A program made the position numbers and the translations under genes. Shown in pieces: positions 1 to 6,657 of a stretch of 7,901 nucleotides of DNA (positions are counted from its first letter, which is position 1; the number at the start of each line of letters is the position of its first letter). The stretch is from Deltaproteobacteria bacterium (GTDB lineage: Bacteria > Desulfobacterota > Desulfobacteria > Desulfobacterales > UBA11574), in NCBI GenBank assembly GCA_019313025.1, contig JAFDCA010000575.1, positions 1 through 7,901 of the forward strand. Reading direction: 5' to 3'. Under the pieces are notes generated by a model. The model was given only the letters and a program-made list of their open reading frames with translations. It was not told the origin of the DNA and made no database searches.

Positions 1-1090
1 GAATGACCTCCCCTGCTGCCACACCGGCGGCAAGGGGAATCGCACCAATGGCCGCTTGAACGGTGGCTTTCGGTATATATGCTATCACACAAAAGAGCTT
101 CTCCTTCCAGTCAAAAGGTGTTCCAAACAAAGACACATAAGTGCCGACGCTTCTGAAGATAAGTCCCACAAATATAACGATTGCCCCTGCCAATCCGGCT
201 TTCCACGCCACATGAATGTTAACCTGGGCTCCCACAAGAACAAAAAGTAAAAGCTCCGCAAAGATCCAGAGCTTTTTAAGTTTTTGGGAAATAAGATGCG
301 CAATCGGCTCCGCCTTTTCCAAGATTATAAAACCGATGGCCATAACACCCAAAAGGCTTGCCACGGCGACATGCTCCTCTACAACCGATTCGAACCATGT
401 CAGCAAAATGGCGACCCCCATGACCATCATGGTGCGTTTGGGGGGTCTCCAGTCATATTTGGTGAAAAGCCGATACAAAAAATATCCCGGAATGAGTCCG
501 ATGATAATTCCCAAAACAATGGAAATCGGGATATCGGCCAGCTGCAAAAAAATATTCGTCTGGTCTCCACCATACATGCCCAGAAAAACCGTAAAAAGAA
601 CAATGACGAAAACGTCGTCCAGTGAAGAAGCCCCAAGGACTAAGGTGGGTATGCCCTTTTTAGCTCCCCTCCCCCGATCCATAAAATCGATCATGAGGGG
701 CACAACAACAGCGGGAGATACCGCAGCCAATATGCACCCCAGGATGGTAGCCTCAAGATAGGTCATATGGAGCAGTTTGGGTGCGACGATGACAATACCG
801 ACAATCTCAAAAACAGCTGGAACCGCACTCATAATAACGGCTGCACGTCCCACACGGTTCAAAGCATCACGACGAAGCTCAAACCCTGCCCTGAGTAAAA
901 TTACGATGAGGGCTATTTTTCTGAAGTCTCCTGAGACTTTCATCATTTCAGGAGACATGAAATTCAATACATATGGCCCCACCAGAACACCGATTATCAA
1001 CATTCCGATCAGACCGGGCAATTTGATACGTTTAAAGAGGTAATCAGCACCGAGTCCAAAAATAATAATGAGCGCCAAACCAAAGGCCAT
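1..1090 (-). CDS. Cation:proton antiporter, SLC9B/NHA2-like (CPA family), 3' end cut by the window
   Basis: Inner-membrane antiporter expected to exchange Na+ (or K+/Li+) for protons. The 363 visible residues are very hydrophobic, with about ten or more candidate membrane helices. Seen in the sequence: the N-terminal 'KLPGLIGMLIIGVLVGP' helix (residues 23-39), 'ILLRAGFELR' (64-73), an adjacent Asp pair in 'GASSLDDV' (D158-D159), and 'YIPKATVQAAIGAIPL' (338-353). Paired Asp residues at the ion-binding site are known from electrogenic antiporters such as NhaA and NHA2, and the last motif is characteristic of the NHA2 (SLC9B) branch. The ATG at 1090 is preceded by AGAGG (1096-1100) with a 5-nt spacer, and an in-frame stop lies just upstream, so the start is well fixed. 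The C-terminus lies beyond base 1. It follows the 138-aa gene by 70 bp with no obvious terminator, so co-transcription is likely. The family call is strong; ion specificity cannot be read from sequence. Confidence 0.9.
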   Translation of the reverse strand, partial: MAFGLALIIIFGLGADYLFKRIKLPGLIGMLIIGVLVGPYVLNFMSPEMMKVSGDFRKIALIVILLRAGFELRRDALNRVGRAAVIMSAVPAVFEIVGIVIVAPKLLHMTYLEATILGCILAAVSPAVVVPLMIDFMDRGRGAKKGIPTLVLGASSLDDVFVIVLFTVFLGMYGGDQTNIFLQLADIPISIVLGIIIGLIPGYFLYRLFTKYDWRPPKRTMMVMGVAILLTWFESVVEEHVAVASLLGVMAIGFIILEKAEPIAHLISQKLKKLWIFAELLLFVLVGAQVNIHVAWKAGLAGAIVIFVGLIFRSVGTYVSLFGTPFDWKEKLFCVIAYIPKATVQAAIGAIPLAAGVAAGEVI

Positions 1091-1095
1091 ATCTA

Positions 1096-1100
1096 CCTCT
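1096..1100 (-). promoter_or_regulatory. Ribosome binding site of the antiporter gene
   Basis: AGAGG on the minus strand, 5 nt before the ATG at 1090. It supports that start, which is also the first ATG after an in-frame TAA. Confidence 0.6.
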
Positions 1101-1160
1101 TTTTAAATCTGCCTTTACCTTATCCCGAACATTTCATGAAGAACGCCGAACTTATTTTAA

Positions 1161-1577
1161 TCATTTCCGAATCAGCTTTTTTATCTCATCCAGAAGCGGA
1201 GACATCAGCGGCCGCCATTTGGGCTCAATGGCCTTGTCCCCATGCCAGTTAAATTCAACCGCATCAAATTTTTCGGATATGATATGTGTTTCACCGGCGC
1301 CATATTTGTGTTCCGGATAATACTCTACCCAGAGCATGCGATGGGGATCGATGTTAAACTCTTTTGCAACAAGGGTGGCGATGTGACTGCTGCAGCTTCT
1401 AACGGACATTTTGCTTTCTTTGACATCGGAAACCACAACGATTATCGGCCTGATATGCATCAAGCCTTTTTTACCATCCTTTTTGAGGTCATAGATGCGG
1501 AGCCTGCATTTTCCACTACCAAGTTTTAGTTTTCCGCCCCATCCTCTCCAGGCGTATATATCATCGTAAATCAGCAT
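1161..1577 (-). CDS. Conserved-looking hypothetical protein, 138 aa, function unknown
   Basis: I do not recognise a family. The protein looks real: it has a balanced, soluble composition, several Trp, His and Tyr residues, and lies co-directionally between two clear genes. It starts 'MLIYDDIYAWRGWGGKL' with a Gly/Trp-rich segment (about residues 1-20), then a beta-like stretch 'IRPIIVVVSDV' (43-53) and a probable amphipathic helix followed by 'IDPHRMLWVEYYP' (76-88). It ends in a basic, helical tail. There is no signal peptide and no membrane segment. The start is either the ATG at 1577 or a TTG immediately before it at 1580; an in-frame TGA lies two codons upstream of the TTG, so nothing longer is possible. 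AAGTGA, 9 nt before the ATG, is a weak ribosome site. The gene follows the FmdB-type gene by 36 bp and precedes the antiporter by 70 bp, so it probably shares their transcript, but a shared function is not shown. Confidence 0.72.
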   Translation of the reverse strand: MLIYDDIYAWRGWGGKLKLGSGKCRLRIYDLKKDGKKGLMHIRPIIVVVSDVKESKMSVRSCSSHIATLVAKEFNIDPHRMLWVEYYPEHKYGAGETHIISEKFDAVEFNWHGDKAIEPKWRPLMSPLLDEIKKLIRK

Positions 1578-1613
1578 CAAATTCGTTCACTTCGATCAAA
1601 AGTGGAGATAGCA

Positions 1614-1859
1614 TTACCGTGAATGACCGGGAATTTCATAGGTGGTACACGAGCCGCTGCCGCAGGTTCTGGTCTGGGATTTAACCCCTTGGCTTTTTCC
1701 GGAACCCTCGGCCATGCTGTAGCTGGTTGAACTTAGAACTCGCTCAAGTTCCTCGCACTCGCATGCTGGGCACTTGAGTTCAATTTCTTCATCCTTATTC
1801 ATGATGAGCAGTTCAATAAATTCATCACATTTTAAACATTTAAACTCATATATCGGCAT
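1614..1859 (-). CDS. FmdB-family putative regulatory zinc-ribbon protein, 81 aa
   Basis: Small metal-binding protein of the FmdB/CxxC_CxxC_SSSS type. It begins with the family's hallmark 'MPIYEFKC', with zinc-ribbon cysteines C8-x2-C11 and C30-x2-C33 plus an extra C35. 'RVLSSTSYSM' at about 40-49 is the usual continuation. The C-terminal tail is Gly/Ser-rich with two more cysteines (C66, C71 in 'TCGSGSCTTYEIPGHSR'). The family was named from a putative regulator of formamidase genes, but for most members the role is unknown, so no target can be assigned. The start at 1859 is chosen because the family begins at MPIYEF and AAGGAG (1867-1872) lies 7 nt before it; the ATG directly in front (1862) has only a 4-nt spacer. 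A TTG further upstream (1892) would add residues the family lacks. It is the first gene of the group 1859-1, after a 172-bp spacer. Confidence 0.88.
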   Translation of the reverse strand: MPIYEFKCLKCDEFIELLIMNKDEEIELKCPACECEELERVLSSTSYSMAEGSGKSQGVKSQTRTCGSGSCTTYEIPGHSR

Positions 1860-1866
1860 CATTACA

Positions 1867-1872
1867 CTCCTT
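1867..1872 (-). promoter_or_regulatory. Strong ribosome binding site deciding the FmdB-type start
   Basis: AAGGAG on the minus strand is followed by two tandem ATGs with spacers of 4 nt (1862) and 7 nt (1859). The longer spacer and the family N-terminus both favour 1859, and both argue against the TTG at 1892, which lies upstream of this site. Confidence 0.65.
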
Positions 1873-2031
1873 AAAGACTTAAGTTTCGTCAAACAATAAA
1901 GTCTGAATTTTCTATTAATTATGGTAAGTTAGATATTCATTTACTCTCGCATTTTTTCATCCTTGTAAAGATATTTTATTTGATTTAATCTACCGGCCGT
2001 ATCAGCGCATGGGTTCCTGGAAGCAATAAAA
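1873..2031 (-). other. AT-rich intergenic spacer between the sucrose cassette and the FmdB-type gene
   Basis: This is the only sizeable gene-free stretch in the window. It holds no convincing Rho-independent terminator after sucrose synthase: I see no GC-rich hairpin followed by a T-run on the minus strand. I cannot name a promoter with good -35 and -10 boxes either. Its length compared with the tight junctions upstream, and its AT-rich character, make it the likeliest place for a separate promoter for the FmdB-type group. That is inference from spacing only. Confidence 0.4.
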
Positions 2032-4461
2032 TTAAAAAGTTGCTCGCATTGAGGGTATGGTTTCAACGTTGCGGGCTCTTTCCTTAAGCAAAAAGTGGTA
2101 AATTAAATCACAGTATCGATCCATTTCAAGCATACCTTTACCTGATACGGCGAACCGCCAGAATCCGTATAATTTGGTGAGGTTGATGAGGCGCTGGCTG
2201 TAGGACTTCCAGTTAAAACGATCCTGAACGCGTTGAACTCCGTTAGCAGATATGGTTTCCCACAAATTTTTATCCGCTTCACACTGATCGATGAAATTTT
2301 CGAGACTTTTTGATATCAGTTCAGGCTTGCTCGTATTCAGCAAAAATCCATTGACCCCGTATTCAATAATCTCAAGCGGCCCGCCGAATTTGGGTGCAAA
2401 AGTGGGAAGGCCCGAAGCCATGGCTTCGATGACCGTCAAACCAAACGCTTCAAACAACGCCGGCTGCACAAAAATCCCTTTATGGTCTGCAATTATTCTG
2501 TAGACCTCGCCGGTATCCAATTTGTTGATACTCGGAAGCCAACGGACTTTACCATGCAAATTAAACCGTTCAATGAGATCATATGCTTTGTTAATTTCGT
2601 TTCTTTCTTCAATGTCTCTGGAATCTTTAACACGAATCGTTCCGGCGGCAAAAATGAGGTTGCACGATTGCTGGAGTTTTTTGCTAAGGCCAAATGCATG
2701 AATGAGACCGGTGATATTTTTAATTTTATCAAATCGGGCCATTGTGAAAAGAGGCGGCTTATCGGGATCGTCCAGATTTCCAAAAACGTCCTCGGACGCA
2801 TCATGAAAAAGCCGCTGTTCCCATTGCTTCCACTTGTGATCGATCCGCTTTTCTTTTTCGTAATAGGGAAAATAAAGTTCTTCATCAACGCCCGGCGGTA
2901 TGACATTGAATTTTGGTGCAAACAGATTGATGCCGTTAATGACTTGATACAGATCCGGCATGGTAAAAAATTGATAAGATTCATACTGACCCATTGTGTC
3001 TTCTGTTCCGATGATTTCCTGTAATGTGCTGGTGATAATAAAGTCCGATTTGTTCATTGAAAAAATGTCGGCGGTATATTGTATTGAAAAATGGTAATCT
3101 TGCTCGTTGTCCTTCCACCCGATATCAGAAAATGCATATTTTGTTTTTTCCAAAGCATGTGCAATGGTGCATTGAATGACGTCAAACGCATCCGACAATA
3201 AAGAGGCCACCAAATTTCCATCTGAATAATTACCTATAATCAGATCCGGTCGCCCCTGAAATTCTGCAAGAAGCTCTTTCGATGAATCTTCTGCAAATGT
3301 CTCCAGATAGGGCCATATTTTAAAACGAGAGACCCAGTGTTTAACCACATTATACTTCTCATCTCGAAACGGAACCCGTAATATCCAGCCGTTATCAGAC
3401 TGAAAAATTTTTTCCATGCGCTGATCACAGGTGGTGTCCTCGGCTTCAGGGATCAATCGGGTCAGAACAATTATTTTTGGATCGACATCCAGTCCGGTCA
3501 GTTGAATTTCTGCTTTTAGATGCCGTTCCAGAGCCCTCACCTGATCGAGGATATAGATGACCTGACCACCGGTATCGGGCTTTCCCAGGGCATTGGTTTG
3601 ACCAAACCAGCCATGGGGTGAAATGATGGCAATTTTTGAAATCAACGGCATGGGGACGCGAGATATAAATCGTTCCAACAGTTCATCGGTGGGCTCATTA
3701 ATGAGATTCAGCAGCGTTTCAACGGTTTCGATAATCCGTCCCACGGTATTGCCCCAACCGACTTCGAATCCGGATTTTTTCATTCTCGCTTCAACGCTTG
3801 AAAATGGTGTTTCGGGTTTCTTTTTTTTAAGCCATTCTAAAAGCTGTTCCAGCGCAGCATAGAAAGCTCTCAAGTCTCTGAGGATAGCACCGTTTACCAA
3901 TAACTGACGGCCGTTATATTGATGGAGTTTAATAAACTCGAATAGTTTTGTATTCCACTCATCCGGTCGGCTAAAAATGTTGCTGCTTAAGTATCGATTC
4001 AAAAAACGGATACCGCTTCCAACAGAACGCGTGTCGCGTATGGATGGTGAAAAATCATAAAACGGCATGAAATCAATATGAAGATGATGGCCATCTCTAC
4101 TCTTTTGTAGTGCATAATAATCTTTTAGATCCAGATATGTTGAAAGCGGAATTTCTTCCATGTATTCACCATCTTTTCGAACCATATAAAAACGGTACTT
4201 TGCAATGGCATAACGATGCATCAGGACGAGATGTTCTTTGGTAATAAAAAGCTCTTGTACTTTCTTAAAAAAATCAAACAGCGAAGAGCTTTGACGAAAT
4301 TTCTTTGTCTTCCGATTTTGATCACAATACTCTCGGAACAGCTGTATGATTCCGTTTCTTAGATAAATGTTTTGCTGTTGGCTTGTGACAAACGATATGA
4401 GTTCTTTAAAGTCTTTGCGCTCGTTTTTTCCAATAATTGATCCCAGTATATTTTTCATCAT
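2032..4461 (-). CDS. sus: Sucrose synthase (NDP-glucose:fructose glucosyltransferase), 809 aa
   Basis: Catalyses the reversible reaction sucrose + NDP = NDP-glucose + fructose, in the cytoplasm. Length (809 aa) and architecture match full-length plant and bacterial enzymes: an N-terminal sucrose-synthase region (about 1-270), then a GT-B glycosyltransferase of the GT4 family (about 275-770). Clear motifs are 'SPHGWFGQ' (281-288), 'PDTGGQVIYILDQVRALE' (295-312), 'NYSDGNLVASLL' (411-422), 'CTIAHALEKTKY' with His435, 'TMARFDKIKN' with Arg576 and Lys581 for the nucleotide phosphates, and the E-x7-E element Glu671/Glu679 in 'FEAFGLTVIEAM'. No catalytic residue appears lost. The residues matching the plant Gln/Asn pair linked to UDP preference look like Ile645 and Thr650, with a one-residue gap, as expected for bacterial forms that often favour ADP. 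The ATG at 4461 overlaps the SPS stop as TGATG, with AAAAGG (4469-4474) upstream; a TTG at 4464 and an ATG at 4458 are less likely starts. It is last in the cassette. Confidence 0.97.
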   Translation of the reverse strand: MMKNILGSIIGKNERKDFKELISFVTSQQQNIYLRNGIIQLFREYCDQNRKTKKFRQSSSLFDFFKKVQELFITKEHLVLMHRYAIAKYRFYMVRKDGEYMEEIPLSTYLDLKDYYALQKSRDGHHLHIDFMPFYDFSPSIRDTRSVGSGIRFLNRYLSSNIFSRPDEWNTKLFEFIKLHQYNGRQLLVNGAILRDLRAFYAALEQLLEWLKKKKPETPFSSVEARMKKSGFEVGWGNTVGRIIETVETLLNLINEPTDELLERFISRVPMPLISKIAIISPHGWFGQTNALGKPDTGGQVIYILDQVRALERHLKAEIQLTGLDVDPKIIVLTRLIPEAEDTTCDQRMEKIFQSDNGWILRVPFRDEKYNVVKHWVSRFKIWPYLETFAEDSSKELLAEFQGRPDLIIGNYSDGNLVASLLSDAFDVIQCTIAHALEKTKYAFSDIGWKDNEQDYHFSIQYTADIFSMNKSDFIITSTLQEIIGTEDTMGQYESYQFFTMPDLYQVINGINLFAPKFNVIPPGVDEELYFPYYEKEKRIDHKWKQWEQRLFHDASEDVFGNLDDPDKPPLFTMARFDKIKNITGLIHAFGLSKKLQQSCNLIFAAGTIRVKDSRDIEERNEINKAYDLIERFNLHGKVRWLPSINKLDTGEVYRIIADHKGIFVQPALFEAFGLTVIEAMASGLPTFAPKFGGPLEIIEYGVNGFLLNTSKPELISKSLENFIDQCEADKNLWETISANGVQRVQDRFNWKSYSQRLINLTKLYGFWRFAVSGKGMLEMDRYCDLIYHFLLKERARNVETIPSMRATF

Positions 4462-6656
4462 CAATCAGCCTTTTGTGTTGCCTTTTCTAAAAATTTATAA
4501 TGTCGAATGGCTTCTATAATACCTCCGGCATATTTTTTCTTTGAAAAATGGATGTTCCGTTGGCCTTTAAGTTTTTCAAGTTCAGAACTGTAGTTTCCAA
4601 CGATGACTGCAAGGGGATCTCCTCGAAGCATTTCTTCGTCATTGCCCGAATCTCCACATACAAGAAAGTGATTTAAGGGAATTTCCCATTTATAACTGAG
4701 ATAACGCAATGCTTTTCCTTTTGATGCCCGGTAAGGGAGGATGTCAACATACTTGTTGTGAGAATAGATGAGCGTGTAACGACATTTATTACGAAGGAGC
4801 CGCTCGTGAATTTTGGGGAGCCTGTCTTTACCCGGCCGCATGTTGTAACTGACTTTATATCGGCGTTGCGTGGCTTCTTCCTGATATGTCAAAAACGGAA
4901 GTCCCTCAAGTGTGTTGACGATCTTTTTTCTGTCCCATTTGGCGGATATATGGACCGCCCAACCCTTGGCATAATGATTGTTTTTTCCATAGTAAATCTC
5001 CGATCCAACAGATGAGATAATGATGTCCGGAGAACGAACGCCATGTTTTTCAAGATACGCTCGAGCCGAGTCGATCGTCCGTCCGGTGGCAACGCCAAAA
5101 CCGATGGTTTTCCGATGCTTTTTTAATACCTTCAACAATTCATCCAGATGGTCATTCTGTTCGCCAATGAGCGTGTTGTCGATATCCGTAATAATAAAAT
5201 AATTGAGCTTGGTCAAACGTTTGCCAATGGCATCCGATGGAACAGCGATCTTCATTTTCTCCGTATCAAGGCTCTCGGCGGCATGTTTGATTTCGTTTAA
5301 ATAGGTCTTTGCATGGGTTGCCCAAGTGTAGTGCTTTCGTACATTCATTACCCCGGCCCTAGAATACTGTTTCCACTTCTCGTTGTCTGTAATAATCTGT
5401 TTGATGACGGTTGCCAAAGCCTTGGTATCCGTTGTATCAACCAGCAGACCACATTCACAATTATTAACAATATCGAGCGGACCCCCGTCATTGGGTGCAA
5501 TGATGGGCAGTCCGGAGGCGGCTGCTTCAATCAAGGTAATGCCAAATGGTTCGGTAAGAGCGGAGTTGACGAAAACCCCCTTTTTTTCAGCCGCAATTCT
5601 GTATAGTTCCGGTACTTCATATTCAAAGTCGTGTTTTTTGGGAATGGCAATTTTCCCATAAAGATCGTATTTGTCCATCAACAAAAGGATTTCTGTCAAA
5701 ACGTCACGCTCGTTGTCTTCCATTTTGGAGATATCTTTTCGAATTCCTGCAAAAACAGCCAAGTTCGCCATGGATTGAAGTTCTAAATCTTCTCCGTATG
5801 CTGTGATTAACCCGCCAATATTTTTTCGTTTGTCCGGGCGGCATAGACTCAGAATCAGCGGACGATCCTGATGCATGAAAAATCGGTTGAGTTCTTCAAG
5901 CAGTGACGCATGGGCATACATTCTGGCCTCGTTTTTTTCTGCATCCGACAAAATATCATGATAAAAGGGATAAAATGTATCGACATCCAATCCCGGAGGA
6001 ATGACACTGAACTTGGGGATGTGGCTGTTCTCATATTGACCGTATTGCTCTTTGATTTCATGATGGGTGCTTGAGACAACGAGATCTGCGTGTTTTAATA
6101 CGTCTTCCTCCATTTTTATGCGGTGGTTAATTTTGAATTTTTTGTCGATATCGGCTTCTTTCATGCCATTGTTCAACAAGCTTTTCAACTTTGAGCGGCC
6201 CAGGGAATGCCCGGTGTAAATCAATGGGATTCCGAAAATCTCCGACAACTGCATGGCCACATACCCCGCATCGGGATAATGACCGTGTACAATATCGGGT
6301 ATCATGTTTTGTTGCTTGATGTATCTAATGGTTTTATCGACAAATTCATCCAGGTGCGGCCACAGAAGTTCTTTGCGCATGTACTTCCTTCCACCACATT
6401 GAATTCGTACAATTTTGAATTTGCCGTTCACCTTTTCAACCGGTTTTGCGTAATCTTTGGATACGGATTTATCTGAAATCAATCGCGTAAACAATTCGAC
6501 CTGTCTTACTTCTTCTCGTTGGCAGAGGGCATTTGCCAATTCAATAACATATTTGATTTGACCTCCGGTATCTGCATCACGGCCGAGTTCCATATTTTCG
6601 GATCGCAACAAACCATGAATACTGAACATTTGGATGTAAAAACCTTTGGGGGTCAT
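4461..6656 (-). CDS. sps: Bidomain sucrose-phosphate synthase / sucrose-phosphatase, 731 aa
   Basis: Predicted to make sucrose-6-phosphate from NDP-glucose and fructose-6-phosphate and then hydrolyse it to sucrose, in the cytoplasm. The N-terminal GT-B synthase domain (about 1-460) shows 'FSIHGLLR' (11-18), 'DTGGQIKYVIELANAL' (29-44), 'GHSLGRSK' (149-156), 'RPDKRKN' with Arg273 and Lys278, and the E-x7-E pair Glu369/Glu377 in 'TEPFGITLIEAA'. The C-terminal HAD domain (about 485-731) keeps all four motifs: 'DIDNT' with Asp491/Asp493, 'VATGRT' with Thr524, the Lys in 'ASKGKAL' (Lys646), and 'GDSGND' with Asp669/Asp673. It should therefore be an active phosphatase rather than the degenerate domain found in some enzymes. 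The ATG at 6656 is chosen because GGAGG (6662-6666) sits 5 nt before it; an ATG at 6668 overlaps that ribosome site and lacks one of its own. The gene starts 1 nt after the kinase stop and overlaps the sucrose synthase start by 1 nt. Confidence 0.95.
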   Translation of the reverse strand: MTPKGFYIQMFSIHGLLRSENMELGRDADTGGQIKYVIELANALCQREEVRQVELFTRLISDKSVSKDYAKPVEKVNGKFKIVRIQCGGRKYMRKELLWPHLDEFVDKTIRYIKQQNMIPDIVHGHYPDAGYVAMQLSEIFGIPLIYTGHSLGRSKLKSLLNNGMKEADIDKKFKINHRIKMEEDVLKHADLVVSSTHHEIKEQYGQYENSHIPKFSVIPPGLDVDTFYPFYHDILSDAEKNEARMYAHASLLEELNRFFMHQDRPLILSLCRPDKRKNIGGLITAYGEDLELQSMANLAVFAGIRKDISKMEDNERDVLTEILLLMDKYDLYGKIAIPKKHDFEYEVPELYRIAAEKKGVFVNSALTEPFGITLIEAAASGLPIIAPNDGGPLDIVNNCECGLLVDTTDTKALATVIKQIITDNEKWKQYSRAGVMNVRKHYTWATHAKTYLNEIKHAAESLDTEKMKIAVPSDAIGKRLTKLNYFIITDIDNTLIGEQNDHLDELLKVLKKHRKTIGFGVATGRTIDSARAYLEKHGVRSPDIIISSVGSEIYYGKNNHYAKGWAVHISAKWDRKKIVNTLEGLPFLTYQEEATQRRYKVSYNMRPGKDRLPKIHERLLRNKCRYTLIYSHNKYVDILPYRASKGKALRYLSYKWEIPLNHFLVCGDSGNDEEMLRGDPLAVIVGNYSSELEKLKGQRNIHFSKKKYAGGIIEAIRHYKFLEKATQKAD
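4469..4474 (-). promoter_or_regulatory. Ribosome binding site of sucrose synthase, inside the sps 3' end
   Basis: AAAAGG on the minus strand, 7 nt before the ATG at 4461. It lies within the last codons of the upstream gene, so translation of sucrose synthase is probably coupled to that of SPS. Confidence 0.5.
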
Positions 6657-6657
6657 G

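Noticed and set aside
216..761. 181-codon open frame on the plus strand, with another at 284-625
   Set aside because: Both lie opposite the antiporter gene. Their translations are low-complexity (Ser/Thr/Met/Lys-rich) with no family signal, and the minus frame carries clear antiporter motifs.
1242..1529. 95-codon plus-strand frame opposite the 138-aa gene
   Set aside because: It has no ribosome site and no neighbours on that strand. The minus-strand frame fits the gene array with sensible spacing, so it is preferred.
1937..1960. Seven-codon minus-strand mini-ORF (ATG to TGA) in the 172-bp spacer, as a possible leader peptide
   Set aside because: The AAGG in front touches the ATG with no spacer, so initiation is unlikely. 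There is no codon run or hairpin pattern of an attenuator.
2482..3024. 180-codon plus-strand frame, and a 163-codon minus-strand frame at 2493-2984
   Set aside because: Both are contained within sucrose synthase, whose conserved motifs run through this whole stretch in one uninterrupted frame.
4461..6656. Possibility that SPS and sucrose synthase arose as a recent tandem duplication
   Set aside because: They share only the GT-B family core (DTGGQ, IPPG, E-x7-E, GGPL). Their N- and C-terminal domains differ entirely, so they are distant paralogues.
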